This document shows, one piece after another, positions 25,441 to 36,590 of a stretch of 64,000 nucleotides of DNA. Position 1 is the stretch's first letter. Every line of letters starts with the position of its first letter. Under the pieces are notes generated by a model, which had not been told where the DNA came from, did no database searches, and was given only the letters and a program-made list of their open reading frames with translations. The translations under genes and the position numbers were made by a program. Origin of the DNA: Gnetum montanum (taxonomy: Eukaryota > Streptophyta > Gnetopsida > Gnetales > Gnetaceae); contig MNCI01008651.1 of NCBI GenBank assembly GCA_015680685.1, positions 933,459 to 997,458 on the forward strand, given 5' to 3'.

Positions 25441-25585
25441 GTTAACAATTCGAAGGAATCCTAAAGCACCATGAGTATAGTATACAACTCTTTGTTGAAT
25501 TACTTAGATCATAATAACTTAATTTAATGGTCAACTCTAAGATTATTGTGTCTTATAATCTACTGTAAAATCAAATGCAATTAGG

Positions 25586-26201
25586 AAAAATTTACAACAT
25601 TCAATTTTTATTACACCATATTGAAGGTTCATTATGGTATCTATTCCAAATTTTGATTTAGTAGTTTGGTAATAGTAGTTATGAAGATTATCTATTTGTC
25701 AGGAATGCCTAAAATTTTGCATCCTATCCTCTTATGTTAATTTTTCTTGGAGTATCCAAAGTTACAAATCTTGATACTTATCAAATTGTATTTATGAAGA
25801 CCATAACCACAAAGATCACTATGACCGTAGTCATATCTTTGATTGCATCTCAATTATCACAAGCTTTAGACAACTTGAAAAGAAAACCAAAGCAAGGCAA
25901 GATTTGTAGTATTCAATTTCTATTGTACCATAATAAAGATACATTATGGTATTAATTTTATATTTTATTTTATAAGTTGAATAATATGACTTGCTAAGAT
26001 GATACATTTGTTGGAAATGCCTACCAATTTCATGTTCTATCTTCTTACACTAATTTTGTTTAGAGCATCCAATGTCACAAATCTTGATACTCATCAAGTT
26101 TTATTTATGAGGGTCATAACTACAAAGACCATAGTCATATTTTCGATTACATCTCAATCTTCATAGGCTTTGGATAACTTGAGAAGAAATCCAAAGTAAG
26201 G
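25586..26201. repeat. Tandem duplication, period about 312 bp
   Basis: Two units are readable. Each has ATTCAATTT near its start, CATTATGGTAT, then CACAAATCTTGATACT and CATAGTCATAT or GTAGTCATATC, and ends near CCAAAGYAAGG. They differ by many substitutions, so the duplication is old. The frame at 25734-25955 lies inside and shows no domain. Confidence 0.55.
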
Positions 26202-28271
26202 TGCACAATAGAAAAGGAATTACTAGGAAATTAAAGTGAAGGAAACCTCATGTCATTAGAAGTAGACCTCAACATCAAACATGCGGAATAATGATGGAGA
26301 TAAGTATTTCATTATATCTCCTACTCATTATGATAATGAAGCCTTAGAATCAAGGCATAGTGAAATCCAATAGAGAAAATCAATAATCTAGAGAAGCATA
26401 AGGATCTCTTGGACATGACTTAATTAATCATACCTTAAGAGCATGCATATATGTATTTACTGATGATGTTTATAAGATGATCAGTGTCAAAACTATTTAT
26501 CTTTTATTAAAGTTTTGTATGTTATGGAGTTCATGAAAAATAAAGATACATGAATTAATTTGATGAAGATTTAGAAGAAGGAGCCAAATAAAGTTATTTT
26601 TCAAGGGTATAATATTGGCTTGATTCAATAAAGCCAAAATTTCTAATCATACATAATATTATAAGAATGAAGGTATATTTATATGTTAAATCCATGCTAC
26701 ATTACATAGATATTCAAGTCTATGTAGAAGCAAAGATGAAAATACTCTAGAGTATTTTAATATATTTTATATTTTATAACCATAAAAGATATTTCTTTTT
26801 CTTCTTTTCTCGTTCATCTTGTTTTCACCATCCAAACCTACTTAAAGCTTACAACCATCATTGATGTCTTTCATGCATGGTTGGATATGTTTAGGGTTAT
26901 TTGGAAGCTAAGTCCGAGCTTGTTATTACTTCTTCTTCTCTAGTTTACAAGTTGGTAGAACTAGGATGGAGTTATATACATGTCTTGAGCTTTCTATGAT
27001 CATTTTAGATTTTTTTGAACTCTAGTTATGATTGGTGGATTTCCTTTACCTTTCTTCTATTTTTTTCAGTAGATTCATATGTGTGTGCATATGTATGGAG
27101 TCCATGGAATGTAAAGAGAAATTTACATATTTACATGTTATTTTTAATGATTTTATCCATGTATTATAATGGTTTATTCATGTAATGATTGGGTGTACAT
27201 CAGACTATGATTGCATGGTATAAAGCTTAACTAAAGGCTGCAGAGATCCATTGTAGTACTCTAGTAGGCTTCTGGTATCTGTTGGAATGTTTTTCTCTAA
27301 GCGGTTTAATTTATTTTTTGTTTCTAGAATTTTTGTTTTGGTACCTTGTGTAGACCATAAGTCACTATCAACGCATAGTCAAGTGATCGTATTTGGCTAT
27401 AGAAGTCTAAGTAGTTCCCAGGTCACAAAAATCTTGTAGTAGAAGTTTGTGTACATCAGAAGTTACAATGAGTGCATAGTCCAATCATGATAGAGAAATT
27501 AATGTAATGTGAGTCATGATGATCCTATGGCTAATTCACGATGAGCTTGTATGGAAAATATATGGATGCAAGTCATGATCCACTTACAATGGTGGTAGCA
27601 ATTTCTTTTGAGTCACAATGGAGGACTAGAAAGGAGGTATTGGTCTTTACTTCTTATGAGTAAAGATGGTGTAAGTCATTGTGGCATTTATAGTAGTAAA
27701 CATGAGTCCATTGCAGGTTATGAACTAAAGGAAGGAAGGAACTACGAATTGTGGTTGGGTTGCATTCTCTTGAAATAGTGAGAGCTAGAATGTAAAACTT
27801 GATTCAAGTATAAATATGATGATATGTAATGTCTTACGATCATTATATGATGTGCTAATGATCATGTATGATGTGTGTGACATGTGTAAATGATCATTTT
27901 CCATGATAATAACTTGTACATTCAATCTTGCCATACATACACTAGCATCTATACTTAAGGTCTCATGATGTGTTTGTTTATTTTGGATAATTGTACCTCA
28001 TCAACAACCATTCATTTATTAGCTTTTAATGTTATGTGTTATGTATGTAACATGATATACAAGGTTGTATTCAATAAGTTATTGTGATCACTATTTTTAT
28101 GCATATGTATGTGTCAAATGTTAGTATATGTTGATTGCTAAGGCTTAAGCTAGCCTGGTATGAAATTATGTTAGTTGTGCATTTGAAATGCATAATTTGC
28201 ATTGATTCTTGAGGCTCAAGCAAGCCTAGATGATATGTGACACTATGATAACACATGTAGCATAATTTTCT
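26202..28271. other. AT-rich DNA, no gene seen
   Basis: No LTR ends, primer sites or coding frames are supported. A line of text near 26570-26620 resembles decayed copia pol but is too short to call. Confidence 0.5.
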
Positions 28272-29141
28272 TGATGAGTCATGATTTTGTCATCTCCGAT
28301 ATTGGATATCTGATATCAGATACGTGATATCGAGTCCCAAGAAATGATGTCAGATATCCGATATTGTCTCTTCCATGCTAGCCTATAAATACAACACTTG
28401 GGTGCATAGTTGGGATATAGTTGATTGATAGATTTTAGATAGCTTCTTCATAGATTTTTTATTTCCAATTCTATTGTTTCCCAATGCATGCCTGTAGTGT
28501 GATGTTTGTGATTGTATGACATCCTTATTCAAGTGTGATGTACTTGGATGCATTACATGACTGGAAATAAAGATCGAGATTACTTCCATCATTACAACAT
28601 CCACTTAGATTTATTATTGCTTTTAATTTTTTAATTTTTTAATATTATATTTAGTTAATGTTTCCATTTATTGCTATTTACAATTCCTTTCATTAAGTAG
28701 AATGAGTACGACTAATCACGAGCTCTTAAGTGCAACTACTTGTAACCCAACAGTGTATCATTTGGTAAGCCCAGTGACATATGCTTGGCAATCCCAATGG
28801 TAGTTACACAAAGTCCAAGGCATGTGCAGATGATTAGAAATAGATATTCATCACACATAGGCTAGTTTGGATTCTACTTTCCACTATTAATTATCTTAAT
28901 TAATTTATCTCTTTATTGTCATTAAGAGCATCATAGGGCTAGACAACATCAATCATATGCCTCACTTTGCACTAAATCATACATGACAAAGCTACCACTA
29001 GTCCAAGTGGGAAGACAAAAAATTACGATTAAAGCATAATGATTTAGATGCACAACTAGTCCCATCCACGAAATTTGACCGGATTGTGTGTGACCACTTA
29101 TGATTCATATGGTTGGGCATAGGGGTACCTAGTTATCCAGA
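28272..29141 (+). repeat. 5' LTR of element 2
   Basis: It is about 870 bp. It starts TGATGAGTCATG; U3 carries a dense run of GATATC-type motifs (28295-28370), then a TATA box at 28384-28390. The right end is decayed (TTATCCAGAT where the partner LTR has CACTCATCA), and no tRNA-Asp primer site can be read after it. Confidence 0.8.
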
Positions 29142-29228
29142 TTAGTTATATCATACAAGATTGCTATAAACACGTTAACAATATATTTTTAAAAAATATT
29201 AAATCACACACATCATTCACTAGAAATA

Positions 29229-29395
29229 ATGTCTCTTTCATAAGGAAGTGATAATGCATTATATAGTGAAGGCATTCATTGGAGAAATTACGAGATATAT
29301 GATGAAGAAAATTGGAGTAACCAACCTCTTGTAGGGGTTTCATATATTCATGACCACCCTAAGGACACTCAAAGACTACATTCACCTAAGGTAGA
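29229..29395 (+). pseudogene. 5' fragment of the gag of element 2
   Basis: It starts ATGTCTCTTTC, close to the gag start ATGTCTCCTTC of the nested element at 30362. It continues with the GAT-rich N-terminal part and is cut at 29395 by insertion of element 3. The rest resumes at 39278. Confidence 0.6.
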
Positions 29396-30223
29396 TGATG
29401 AGCCGCGATATCGCATCTACGATATCGCATCCGTGATATCGTGGCCTTCCATGCAATATCATGTACACGATATCGCAGCCTACTTCATTGCCTATAAATA
29501 AGAGGTGGACACACTTAGTTTGCATAGTTAGTCTTAGCCCCTTACCCAAACTCTTGCCTTTCCTCCCCTTTAGAGTTAGAATTATTTCTATGTGCCCACA
29601 GTAGGAGTCATAAAGTGAATGGATCTTTATTCGAGCATTGTGTACCTGAGCACACCTTGTGTACGACAATAAAGACGAACTTTTTGATAAACCTTGCAGC
29701 ATTCAGAGAAGATTAATTAATGTTAATTACTATTAATTAATGCTTTTCTTAGTTAATTAATGATTCTCTCTCACCCTACAACTCTTCTAAGTAAGCACAC
29801 ACAATACGATCACTTTGAGCATGTGTGTAACACTTGGTAACCCAGTAATGATTAACGTTTGGTAATCCCAGTAGTGTTGCACTAGTTCAGGATGTGTACA
29901 AAAAATGAGAATAGATAATAGTGTTAGGATCAATTAGAGCCTAGTTAATAAGTAGTCAAATTAAATTAGTTACTTACTTATCTCTCTCCTCCCTTATTAG
30001 TAGCAATAGGACATAAAAACACAAAAAAGTATAAAAATAATATGCCTCAAGTTTACTTAACCATATAATCGTGACATACAAGTAAGCTTGGGAAGACAAC
30101 AATTGATCAATCCATTCTTGTTCCACAAAGGCGCATAAGCACTTAGTCCTTGGAATTCGATCGGATCGTGTGTCGACACTCGTATTCGTATGGTTGGGCG
30201 TAGGGATACCTCACTGCTCATCA
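29396..30223 (+). repeat. 5' LTR of element 3
   Basis: It is 828 bp. U3 has GATATC at 29407, 29421, 29435 and 29469 and AATATC at 29455, followed by a TATA box (TATAAATA, 29493-29500). It is 42 bp longer than the 3' LTR, wholly because of this motif array. Confidence 0.92.
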
Positions 30224-30224
30224 T

Positions 30225-30241
30225 TGGCGTTGTTGTTAGGG
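30225..30241 (+). promoter_or_regulatory. Primer binding site, tRNA-Asp
   Basis: TGGCGTTGTTGTTAGGG differs from the complement of the tRNA-Asp 3' end only by transitions, as expected from deamination of methylated cytosines. It starts one base after the LTR. Confidence 0.8.
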
Positions 30242-30361
30242 AATTTGTTGTTTGTGCACCAACTAGAACATAGGAAATCTTTCACATCGTTGGAACAAAC
30301 CCTTGGGGTTGGTTAAAGAAAAACAATAAATAATAATACATTGCACACTGAATAGACAATC

Positions 30362-32440
30362 ATGTCTCCTTCTTCGTACGAAAGTGTTTCATTGCCTAGG
30401 TCTAATACAAGGAACAATCGGAGGCGTAGTACACATGATAATCCGCCAGTCCCTCAACAATTTCATGTGGTATATGTTCATCCTGATGAATATGTACCAA
30501 ACTTTACCTTTATCCTCCACTAGGATGAACAACTGCGTTGGCGAGATTTAGAAGGTAACATAGTGTTACCTCCCGATCATTCAGTCCTGGGCATGCTTCT
30601 TTGTGATCTCACACAAATTGGCATGTAGCACTTATAAGCAGAGTACATTGTGCATGATCATGACTCAAGAGAGTATCAACTCACAAAGGCACAATGTCAA
30701 AGGGACTTACAACAGGAGAGACTTCATGAATCCATGAAGGAAAAGTTATCGCAGAACGTCCCACATGTCCTAAGTAAAAATGAGGGTGGTGAACCTGCCT
30801 CAGGTAGTTTCCCACATAATGATGTTCCTCTCGTTGACTTCGGTCAAGGGGTTGTGTATCAGAATCTTTACTCAACTATCCATAACCCGAATTCTGGTAC
30901 TGCCAGACATAAAGGATTTGAAAAAGGAACACAAACACATGACAAAGATGGACATTCCGATTGTAACCGTGATTGGGGCCACGACCACCGAAGAGAAGAA
31001 AGCAAGCATTAACATGGTGATGGCCCCCCTTCTTCTTCACCTTCATCATCTCCTTCATCCTCTCCTTCAGGATCTAAACATAGTCACAAAGAAAAAAGAT
31101 CATGAGGATAAGGGTAAGTGAAACGGGAGCCGTAGACAAAATAGTTAAGGGGATGAGGGCACTCTAGAGAAACACACCATGAAAGAAGGAAGAGTAGGGA
31201 ATGACATAGGCATCATAGATGCCATAGAAGGGAGGATCACAATGAACCCCTACTCGCTACTCAAAGTATGCTAGACATAACTGAGGCTGTTAGGATCCCA
31301 ACAAGGCACCAAAAAGATAGTAGGATCAAGAGATTAGACATGAACAACATCCCACGATTTGAAGGGGGGTACAACGTTGATCCTAAAAATCATCTACAAG
31401 AATTTCATGATGCATGTGCCTTACAAAACATAGAAAGCAAATGGCAAAAACTTAAGTTGTTCTCATAGATACTAGTCAAAGAAGCAGATAGTTGGTACTA
31501 GTCCTTAGAACTAGAATCCATTTGTAGGTGGAGTACCATGTTATAATTTTTCAATGATAAGTACCAAATGTACTCCCGAGTGTTTAACCTTCAAAATAAA
31601 ATCTAAGGATGGAAAAAAGGAGGTCATAAACCCTTGGATGTTGCAATGGGCCACTATTATGCACTGTTACATCATTGTCCTAGCCATGGTTATTCACAAA
31701 GGGATCAACTATGCCATCTCGTAGATGGGCTTAGGCATGAAACATGAAGAACCCTTGGGACATATGCCCAAGGGAGGGTATCTGAGCTTAGGACCCATCA
31801 TGTTCAAAGATTATTAGAGCAAGTTACTAAAGAAGAAGGTGAGTTAAGGAAAAGAGAGAGTGCAAAGGAATATAATAGAAATCCTTCCCTTCGAAAGAGG
31901 GAAGTAAGATTCTATGAGGATGAAGAAGAGTCACCACTCAAAGAGATGGTGAATAAGAAAACCTTGCCTATCCAAAAATTAACATCATAAGTATTAGCAA
32001 AGGTAGACCAAATGTGGGATTCCCTAAATGATATATTTCAAACTGTTCTTAAAATAGTAGAGGAGTCTAGAGTGCAAGGTAGTGATCATGAAAAAATAAA
32101 AAAGAGAGAAACTAAACATGCATGTAACAAGGGTAAGGGCAAAGTTGTCATTATCGAGGAGGTTGTGGATTTGGATACAGACAATGATAATAGATGTGAG
32201 ATATGCCAATATGACCATTCTAAGGGATGTTTCCCTATAATCTCACATCTGCAGGAGTTTGGGGTGTATGCACTCAACCCACAATTAAACAAAAGGCAAA
32301 CACCCCAAAGGTTATCTTATCCTCAAGGTAACTCAAGATAGTTCCACCAACCCTTAACATATTCACCACAATCGATCGAGCAATATCAACAATGGCAGTA
32401 CCCATAATCATGGGGAATGCCACCACCAAGGTAACAATAT
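30362..32440 (+). pseudogene. gag of element 3, interrupted
   Basis: It begins at ATG 30362 (MSPSSYESVSLPR) and continues to a first stop after PNFTFILH. Conserved parts follow: LRWRDLEGNIVLP; the core domain at 31268-31468 with MNNIPRFEGGYNVDPKN; GHGYSQRDQLCHL; and a charged segment at 32012-32341. The latter ends in the short Cys/His motif CEICQYDHSKGC. A Pro/Gln-rich linker leads to protease. Several stops and at least one frameshift are present, so no full gag can be made. Confidence 0.75.
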
Positions 32441-32737
32441 CCTTACCGGCAACTTGACTTGTATGGATATTACGTGCAATAGCCAATCTCTCCATGTGAC
32501 TCTACTAGTCACATTACTCCTCAACCTCACTGCCAAGCTCGTAAGTATTATAGGACTTCTTCTCCTAGGGGTGATGTTCCACAAACGTACCATCCTTCTC
32601 ATCCAGCTGCACCTCTTCCATCCTTAACTCCATTACCACCTAATCTAGCTATGCAGGGTGAACTCCCTACCTAGCTACAGCAACGTAACGCCACAAGGGC
32701 TGTTAACCCTCAACCTACTATTGGTTCTGACAACCGC

Positions 32738-33418
32738 ATGAAGAAAAGACCTTTCTTTAAAACCAACAGTCCAACTAAGCCCTTACAACCACAAGTGCCT
32801 AATTCTTCAACCACCTTACTATCACTTGAAGCTTTGGAGCTCCCTTCAACCCAAAAACCACGCTCAACGCATATGGTCATGTTAACTCATGTCATCACTG
32901 ATTGGATAAAATTTGGCCATCTTTCTAGGAAATTCTCTGATCTTGGGAGTCCTCTGATATATCTACAAATCACTAGAAATCAGCTGTGCAAAGCTCTTTT
33001 GGATTCGGGTTCTGGTGTCAACTTGATTTCTCAAGAAATGTACAAGGCTTGGAACCTACCTCCACTAAGAAAGAGTAACATTCGTTTAGAGTTGCCTGAC
33101 CAGTCCATCACTATCCAGTTGGGACTAGTGGAGGACATTGTCACCACTATTTGTGGGTGGTCGTATCCAATCGACTTCTTAGTGATTCAAGTGAACAACG
33201 GTAAGGCGGAATTCCCAATTATAATGGAAAGAGCATGGCTAAGCATAGTTGACATGCACCTAGGAATCTGTGATCTTTCCCTAAAAATATCAAAGGAAAA
33301 TACATTTGGAAAGATCGAGAAGAAGAAAGTTCCATGCATTGCATATAGTGACTCAAGGTGTAATTGCATGCATAAGTCATGGTTTGTGCAATGTTTAACA
33401 TTGCCTGCATGCAATTAG
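32738..33418 (+). CDS. Protease-containing pol segment, still open (226 codons)
   Basis: The open segment holds the aspartic protease that cuts Gag-Pol. The active-site triad is Asp-Ser-Gly in LLDSGSGVNLISQEMY (residues about 87-104), followed by the hydrophobic GWSYPIDFLVIQV stretch and the flap-to-end segment IMERAWLSIVDMHLGICDLS. The last part resembles Athila/Tat proteases more than chromovirus ones. The ATG used is internal to the ancestral gag-pol frame, so the true frame is longer. It ends in a stop before the RT segment. It is a piece of a dead element, probably not a functional gene. Confidence 0.65.
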   Translation: MKKRPFFKTNSPTKPLQPQVPNSSTTLLSLEALELPSTQKPRSTHMVMLTHVITDWIKFGHLSRKFSDLGSPLIYLQITRNQLCKALLDSGSGVNLISQEMYKAWNLPPLRKSNIRLELPDQSITIQLGLVEDIVTTICGWSYPIDFLVIQVNNGKAEFPIIMERAWLSIVDMHLGICDLSLKISKENTFGKIEKKKVPCIAYSDSRCNCMHKSWFVQCLTLPACN

Positions 33419-33523
33419 TGTGCACAAGTGACAAACATACAAAGATGCCTATATATAGCAGCCACAAGATAGGAAGGCACCTAGTGGCTGACAGCTGATC
33501 AAGAGAGTAGTTCAACTATATGC

Positions 33524-34480
33524 ATGGAACCAACTGAGTGTTTGACTTATGCTTACATCAATAGCATAGACACATTAGAGCAAGTCCATCGTCAACTTCC
33601 AAGTCTTGACCTCAAAAATATCAACTGGGGAAAGTTGGAAATCCCTAATAAGTTTAAGCAAGAGCCCCTTGAGCTAAAACCATTTCCCACCAGTATGGAA
33701 TACACATTTTTTAAAAATGGAAAATCGATAATTATTAACGTGAAGCTTGCTTCTCAAAAAAAAAAAAGACTGCTGAAAGTAATAAATAAATGGTTAAAAG
33801 CCTTCGTTTGGTCATATCCCAAATTAACTAGAATAGATTCTAGGATATGCCAACATAGAATTTACACCGACCCCTCCATGAAGCCTCGAAGACAACCGCA
33901 GAGGTGATTGAACCCAAAGCTAAAGCAAGTAGTTAACAAAGAAATTGAACAACTTCTAAAAGCTAGGTTCATCTACCCCATTACTAATAGCGAATGGGTT
34001 AGCCCCTTAGTTATAGTGCCCAAAAAGGGAAGCAAATGGAGGGTGTGCATATATTTTAGGCTACTAAACATGGCAACATTCAAGGACCACTTTCCCTTTC
34101 CATTCATAGACCAAGTCTTACATACCATTGCAGGGCATTGCTACTATAGTTTTTTGGATGGCTACAGTGGGTACAACCAAATACAAATAGCCCCAAAATA
34201 CCAAGCCAAGACTACATTTTCCAATCCTTGGGGAACATTTTCATACAAATAAATGTCGTTTGGCTTGTGCAATGCCCCTGCAACATTTCAATGATTAGTT
34301 CTAAGCATATTCCAGCAACAGATAGGAAACAGTGTGGAGGTCTTCATGGACAACTTTTCCATCTATAGAGAAAACTTTGATCAAGCCTTGGACCAGTTAG
34401 AGCAAGTATTAAAATGATGTGTAGAAACCAATTTAAGGCTCGACTAGCAAAAAATCCATTTAATGGTCCAAGAAGGCGTA
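33524..34480 (+). pseudogene. Reverse transcriptase relic
   Basis: It spans two open pieces (33524-33907 and 33908-34252) plus the following decayed stretch. It contains VNKEIEQLLKARFIYPI, then SPLVIVPKKGSKWRVCI, FLDGYSGYNQIQI with the first palm Asp, MSFGLCNAPATFQ, and the catalytic box as FMDN. Gypsy elements of this group normally have FMDD, so the second catalytic Asp is Asn here. Several stops also interrupt the frame. Confidence 0.8.
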
Positions 34481-35200
34481 GTATTAGGGCATAAGATCTC
34501 ACAAATAGGGATAGAGGTAGAGCTTGAAAAGATCAAAGTTATCCAAGGAACTACCCTTCAACTAGAAACTATAAAAGATATCTGGTCATTCCTTGGACAC
34601 ATTGGCTACTATAGAAGGTTTATTGAGAAATTTTTAAAGGTTGCAAAATCATTGGTTGAACTAACGAAAAAGGACGTACCTTTCGAATGGACCAGGCAAT
34701 GTGAACTAGCCTTCCAAACTTTAAAACAAAAGCTCATAGAAACACCCATTCTACAAGTTCCTGACTAGTCTAGACCATTCCACATAATGACTAATGCGTT
34801 CAACCATACTTACATAGTTAGATGATCAAAAACATCCATATTACATCCACTGTGCAAGTAGAAGTATCATTGGTGCACAACTTAACTACACTACAACAGA
34901 GAAAGAATTAATGGTTGTAGTGTTTGCACTAGAAAAATTTAGGCACTATGTCTTGGGCTATAAGGTATTCATGCACACAGATCATAGTGCAATAAGGTTC
35001 TTTATGAATAAACCAATGGTAAGCCCTCGCATCATATGATGGCTTGTAATCTTACAAGAGTTCAATCTTATGATGATCGATCGTAAAGGCATCGAGAACA
35101 TAGTTGCTGATCATTTATCTCGGTTGCGTTGGGACAACAAAGAGGATGAGTATCCAATTTCTGATTATTTCCGAGATGAACTCTTCTTTGTAGGTGTAGT
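34463..35200 (+). pseudogene. RT thumb/connection and RNase H relic
   Basis: The open piece 34463-34768 holds the end of RT (VVLGHKISQIGIEV, then FLGHIGYYRRFIEKF) and the connection domain (CELAFQTLKQKL). RNase H follows in a decayed frame. The first catalytic Asp is Asn (MTNAF). The Glu segment (TTEKELMVVVFALEKFRHY), HTDHSAI and NIVADHLSRLRW are readable. Confidence 0.75.
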
Positions 35201-35399
35201 GAATAATCAATTAACCACAGAGACAAACTAGTATAGTAGCATTCTCAACTATCTCCTTACACAACAAACACCACAATGGTTTGACGCTAAAAAGAAATAA
35301 CAGTTTCTTCACCAAGCTAAGTATTTTATGGAAATCAATGGGCAACTTTACAAAGTATGTCCTGATGGCTTGGTCCAATGGTATGTTCTTGATGTAGAT

Positions 35400-36590
35400 C
35401 AACTGTGAGTTCTCCAAGATGCTCATGAGGGTCCTTATGGGGGTCATTACATCAGGAGATGAATAGCCATTAAGATCTTGCTTGTAGGATATTATTGGCC
35501 TACATTATTCTGAGATGCCCATCATTTCATCCAACCTTGTGAGCACTATCAACGTGATGATGGGATTACTGCTAGAATGGAGGGTCTGTAATAATGGATT
35601 CAACCTTTAGAACCCTTCGACATTTGGGGAATTGATTTTATTGGGTTGATTACACCAATGTCCAATGGAAAAAACTTATATTATTATTGAAATTAATTAC
35701 CTTAAAAAATGGGTAGAAGAAGCTGTTGTTAAGGATTGTACATCATCTACAACTGCATAATTTGTTCAATAACAAATCGTAAACAGGTTTTGTGTGCCTC
35801 GTGCACTTATTTTAGACAATGGTACACACTTCACAGGTGCGACTTTTCAAAAATTAATACAACACTTAGGGGTTGAGCACAAACTGACTACACCATATCA
35901 CCCCCAAGAGAACGGTCAAGCCAAAGTCACCAATAGGGAGATTACAAAGATATTGACAAGAACCATTAGCAACTTTAGGTGAGACTGGAGCACTAAACTA
36001 AACAATGCTCTTTGGGCATACTACTCCACATGGAAACTCCCTATAGGCTACTCTCCCTATGAGTTAGTATACGATAAATTACCAATGCTTCCCATTAAAA
36101 CTGAGCTCCGTACACTATCCACGGCATGTGACCTCAACCTTGACGTCGATCTAGTACAAAAATAATAGTTGATGATCCTTAACCTACTAGATGAGAACCA
36201 ATTGGTTGCCCTATCATCTAACAAATTTCACAAGGCCTTCAATAAACAACGTCATGACCTAAGAATTAGGAAAGTTAAATATTAACTAGGAGATAAGGTT
36301 CTCTACTGGAATCCCACACATGTGCCACAACCTACGAAATTTCAAACGCTGTGGGAAGGACCTTATGTCATTCATGCAAATTTTCCTTTAGGGGCCATGA
36401 TGATATACAAACTTGAGAGCCCAGATAAGAAACTTTTGGTCAATGTCCAACAAACCAAACCTTTTCATGAGCTTAGAATAGCCAATACTCATACTACCTC
36501 TGTTGGTGGACAACATTGCTCACTATTTTGGATTTCCCCCTTCCAACTCAGTTGTGGGGGAGATGGCCACCTATGCCAACCATTCTAGGA
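35400..36590 (+). pseudogene. Integrase relic
   Basis: An HHCC zinc region (EGPYGGHYIRR, then PCEHYQR) precedes the core. The first core Asp is in FDIWGIDFIG, and the second in LILDNGTHFTGATF (open piece 35794-35982). The core Glu is replaced by Lys in NGQAKVTNREI. The C-terminal part (LGDKVLYWNPTHVPQP, then FQTLWEGPYVIHANFPLGAM) is continuous with the open frame 36322-36588 and has no chromodomain. Two stops and a frameshift lie between. Confidence 0.78.
36543..36565 (+). other. Polypurine-tract duplicate after integrase
   Basis: The stretch CTCAGTTGTGGGGGAGATGG is almost the same as the 3' polypurine tract of element 2 (TTCAGTTGTGGGGGTATGAT, 46515-46534), but it lies 1.9 kb before the LTR of element 3. 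Confidence 0.55.

Noticed and set aside
26560-26720. copia pol fragment
   Set aside because: A few codons look like a pol linker, but no catalytic or zinc motif is present.
29382-29702. 106-codon minus-strand ORF
   Set aside because: It lies across the U3 of the element 3 LTR opposite the GATATC array and has no domain; a chance frame.
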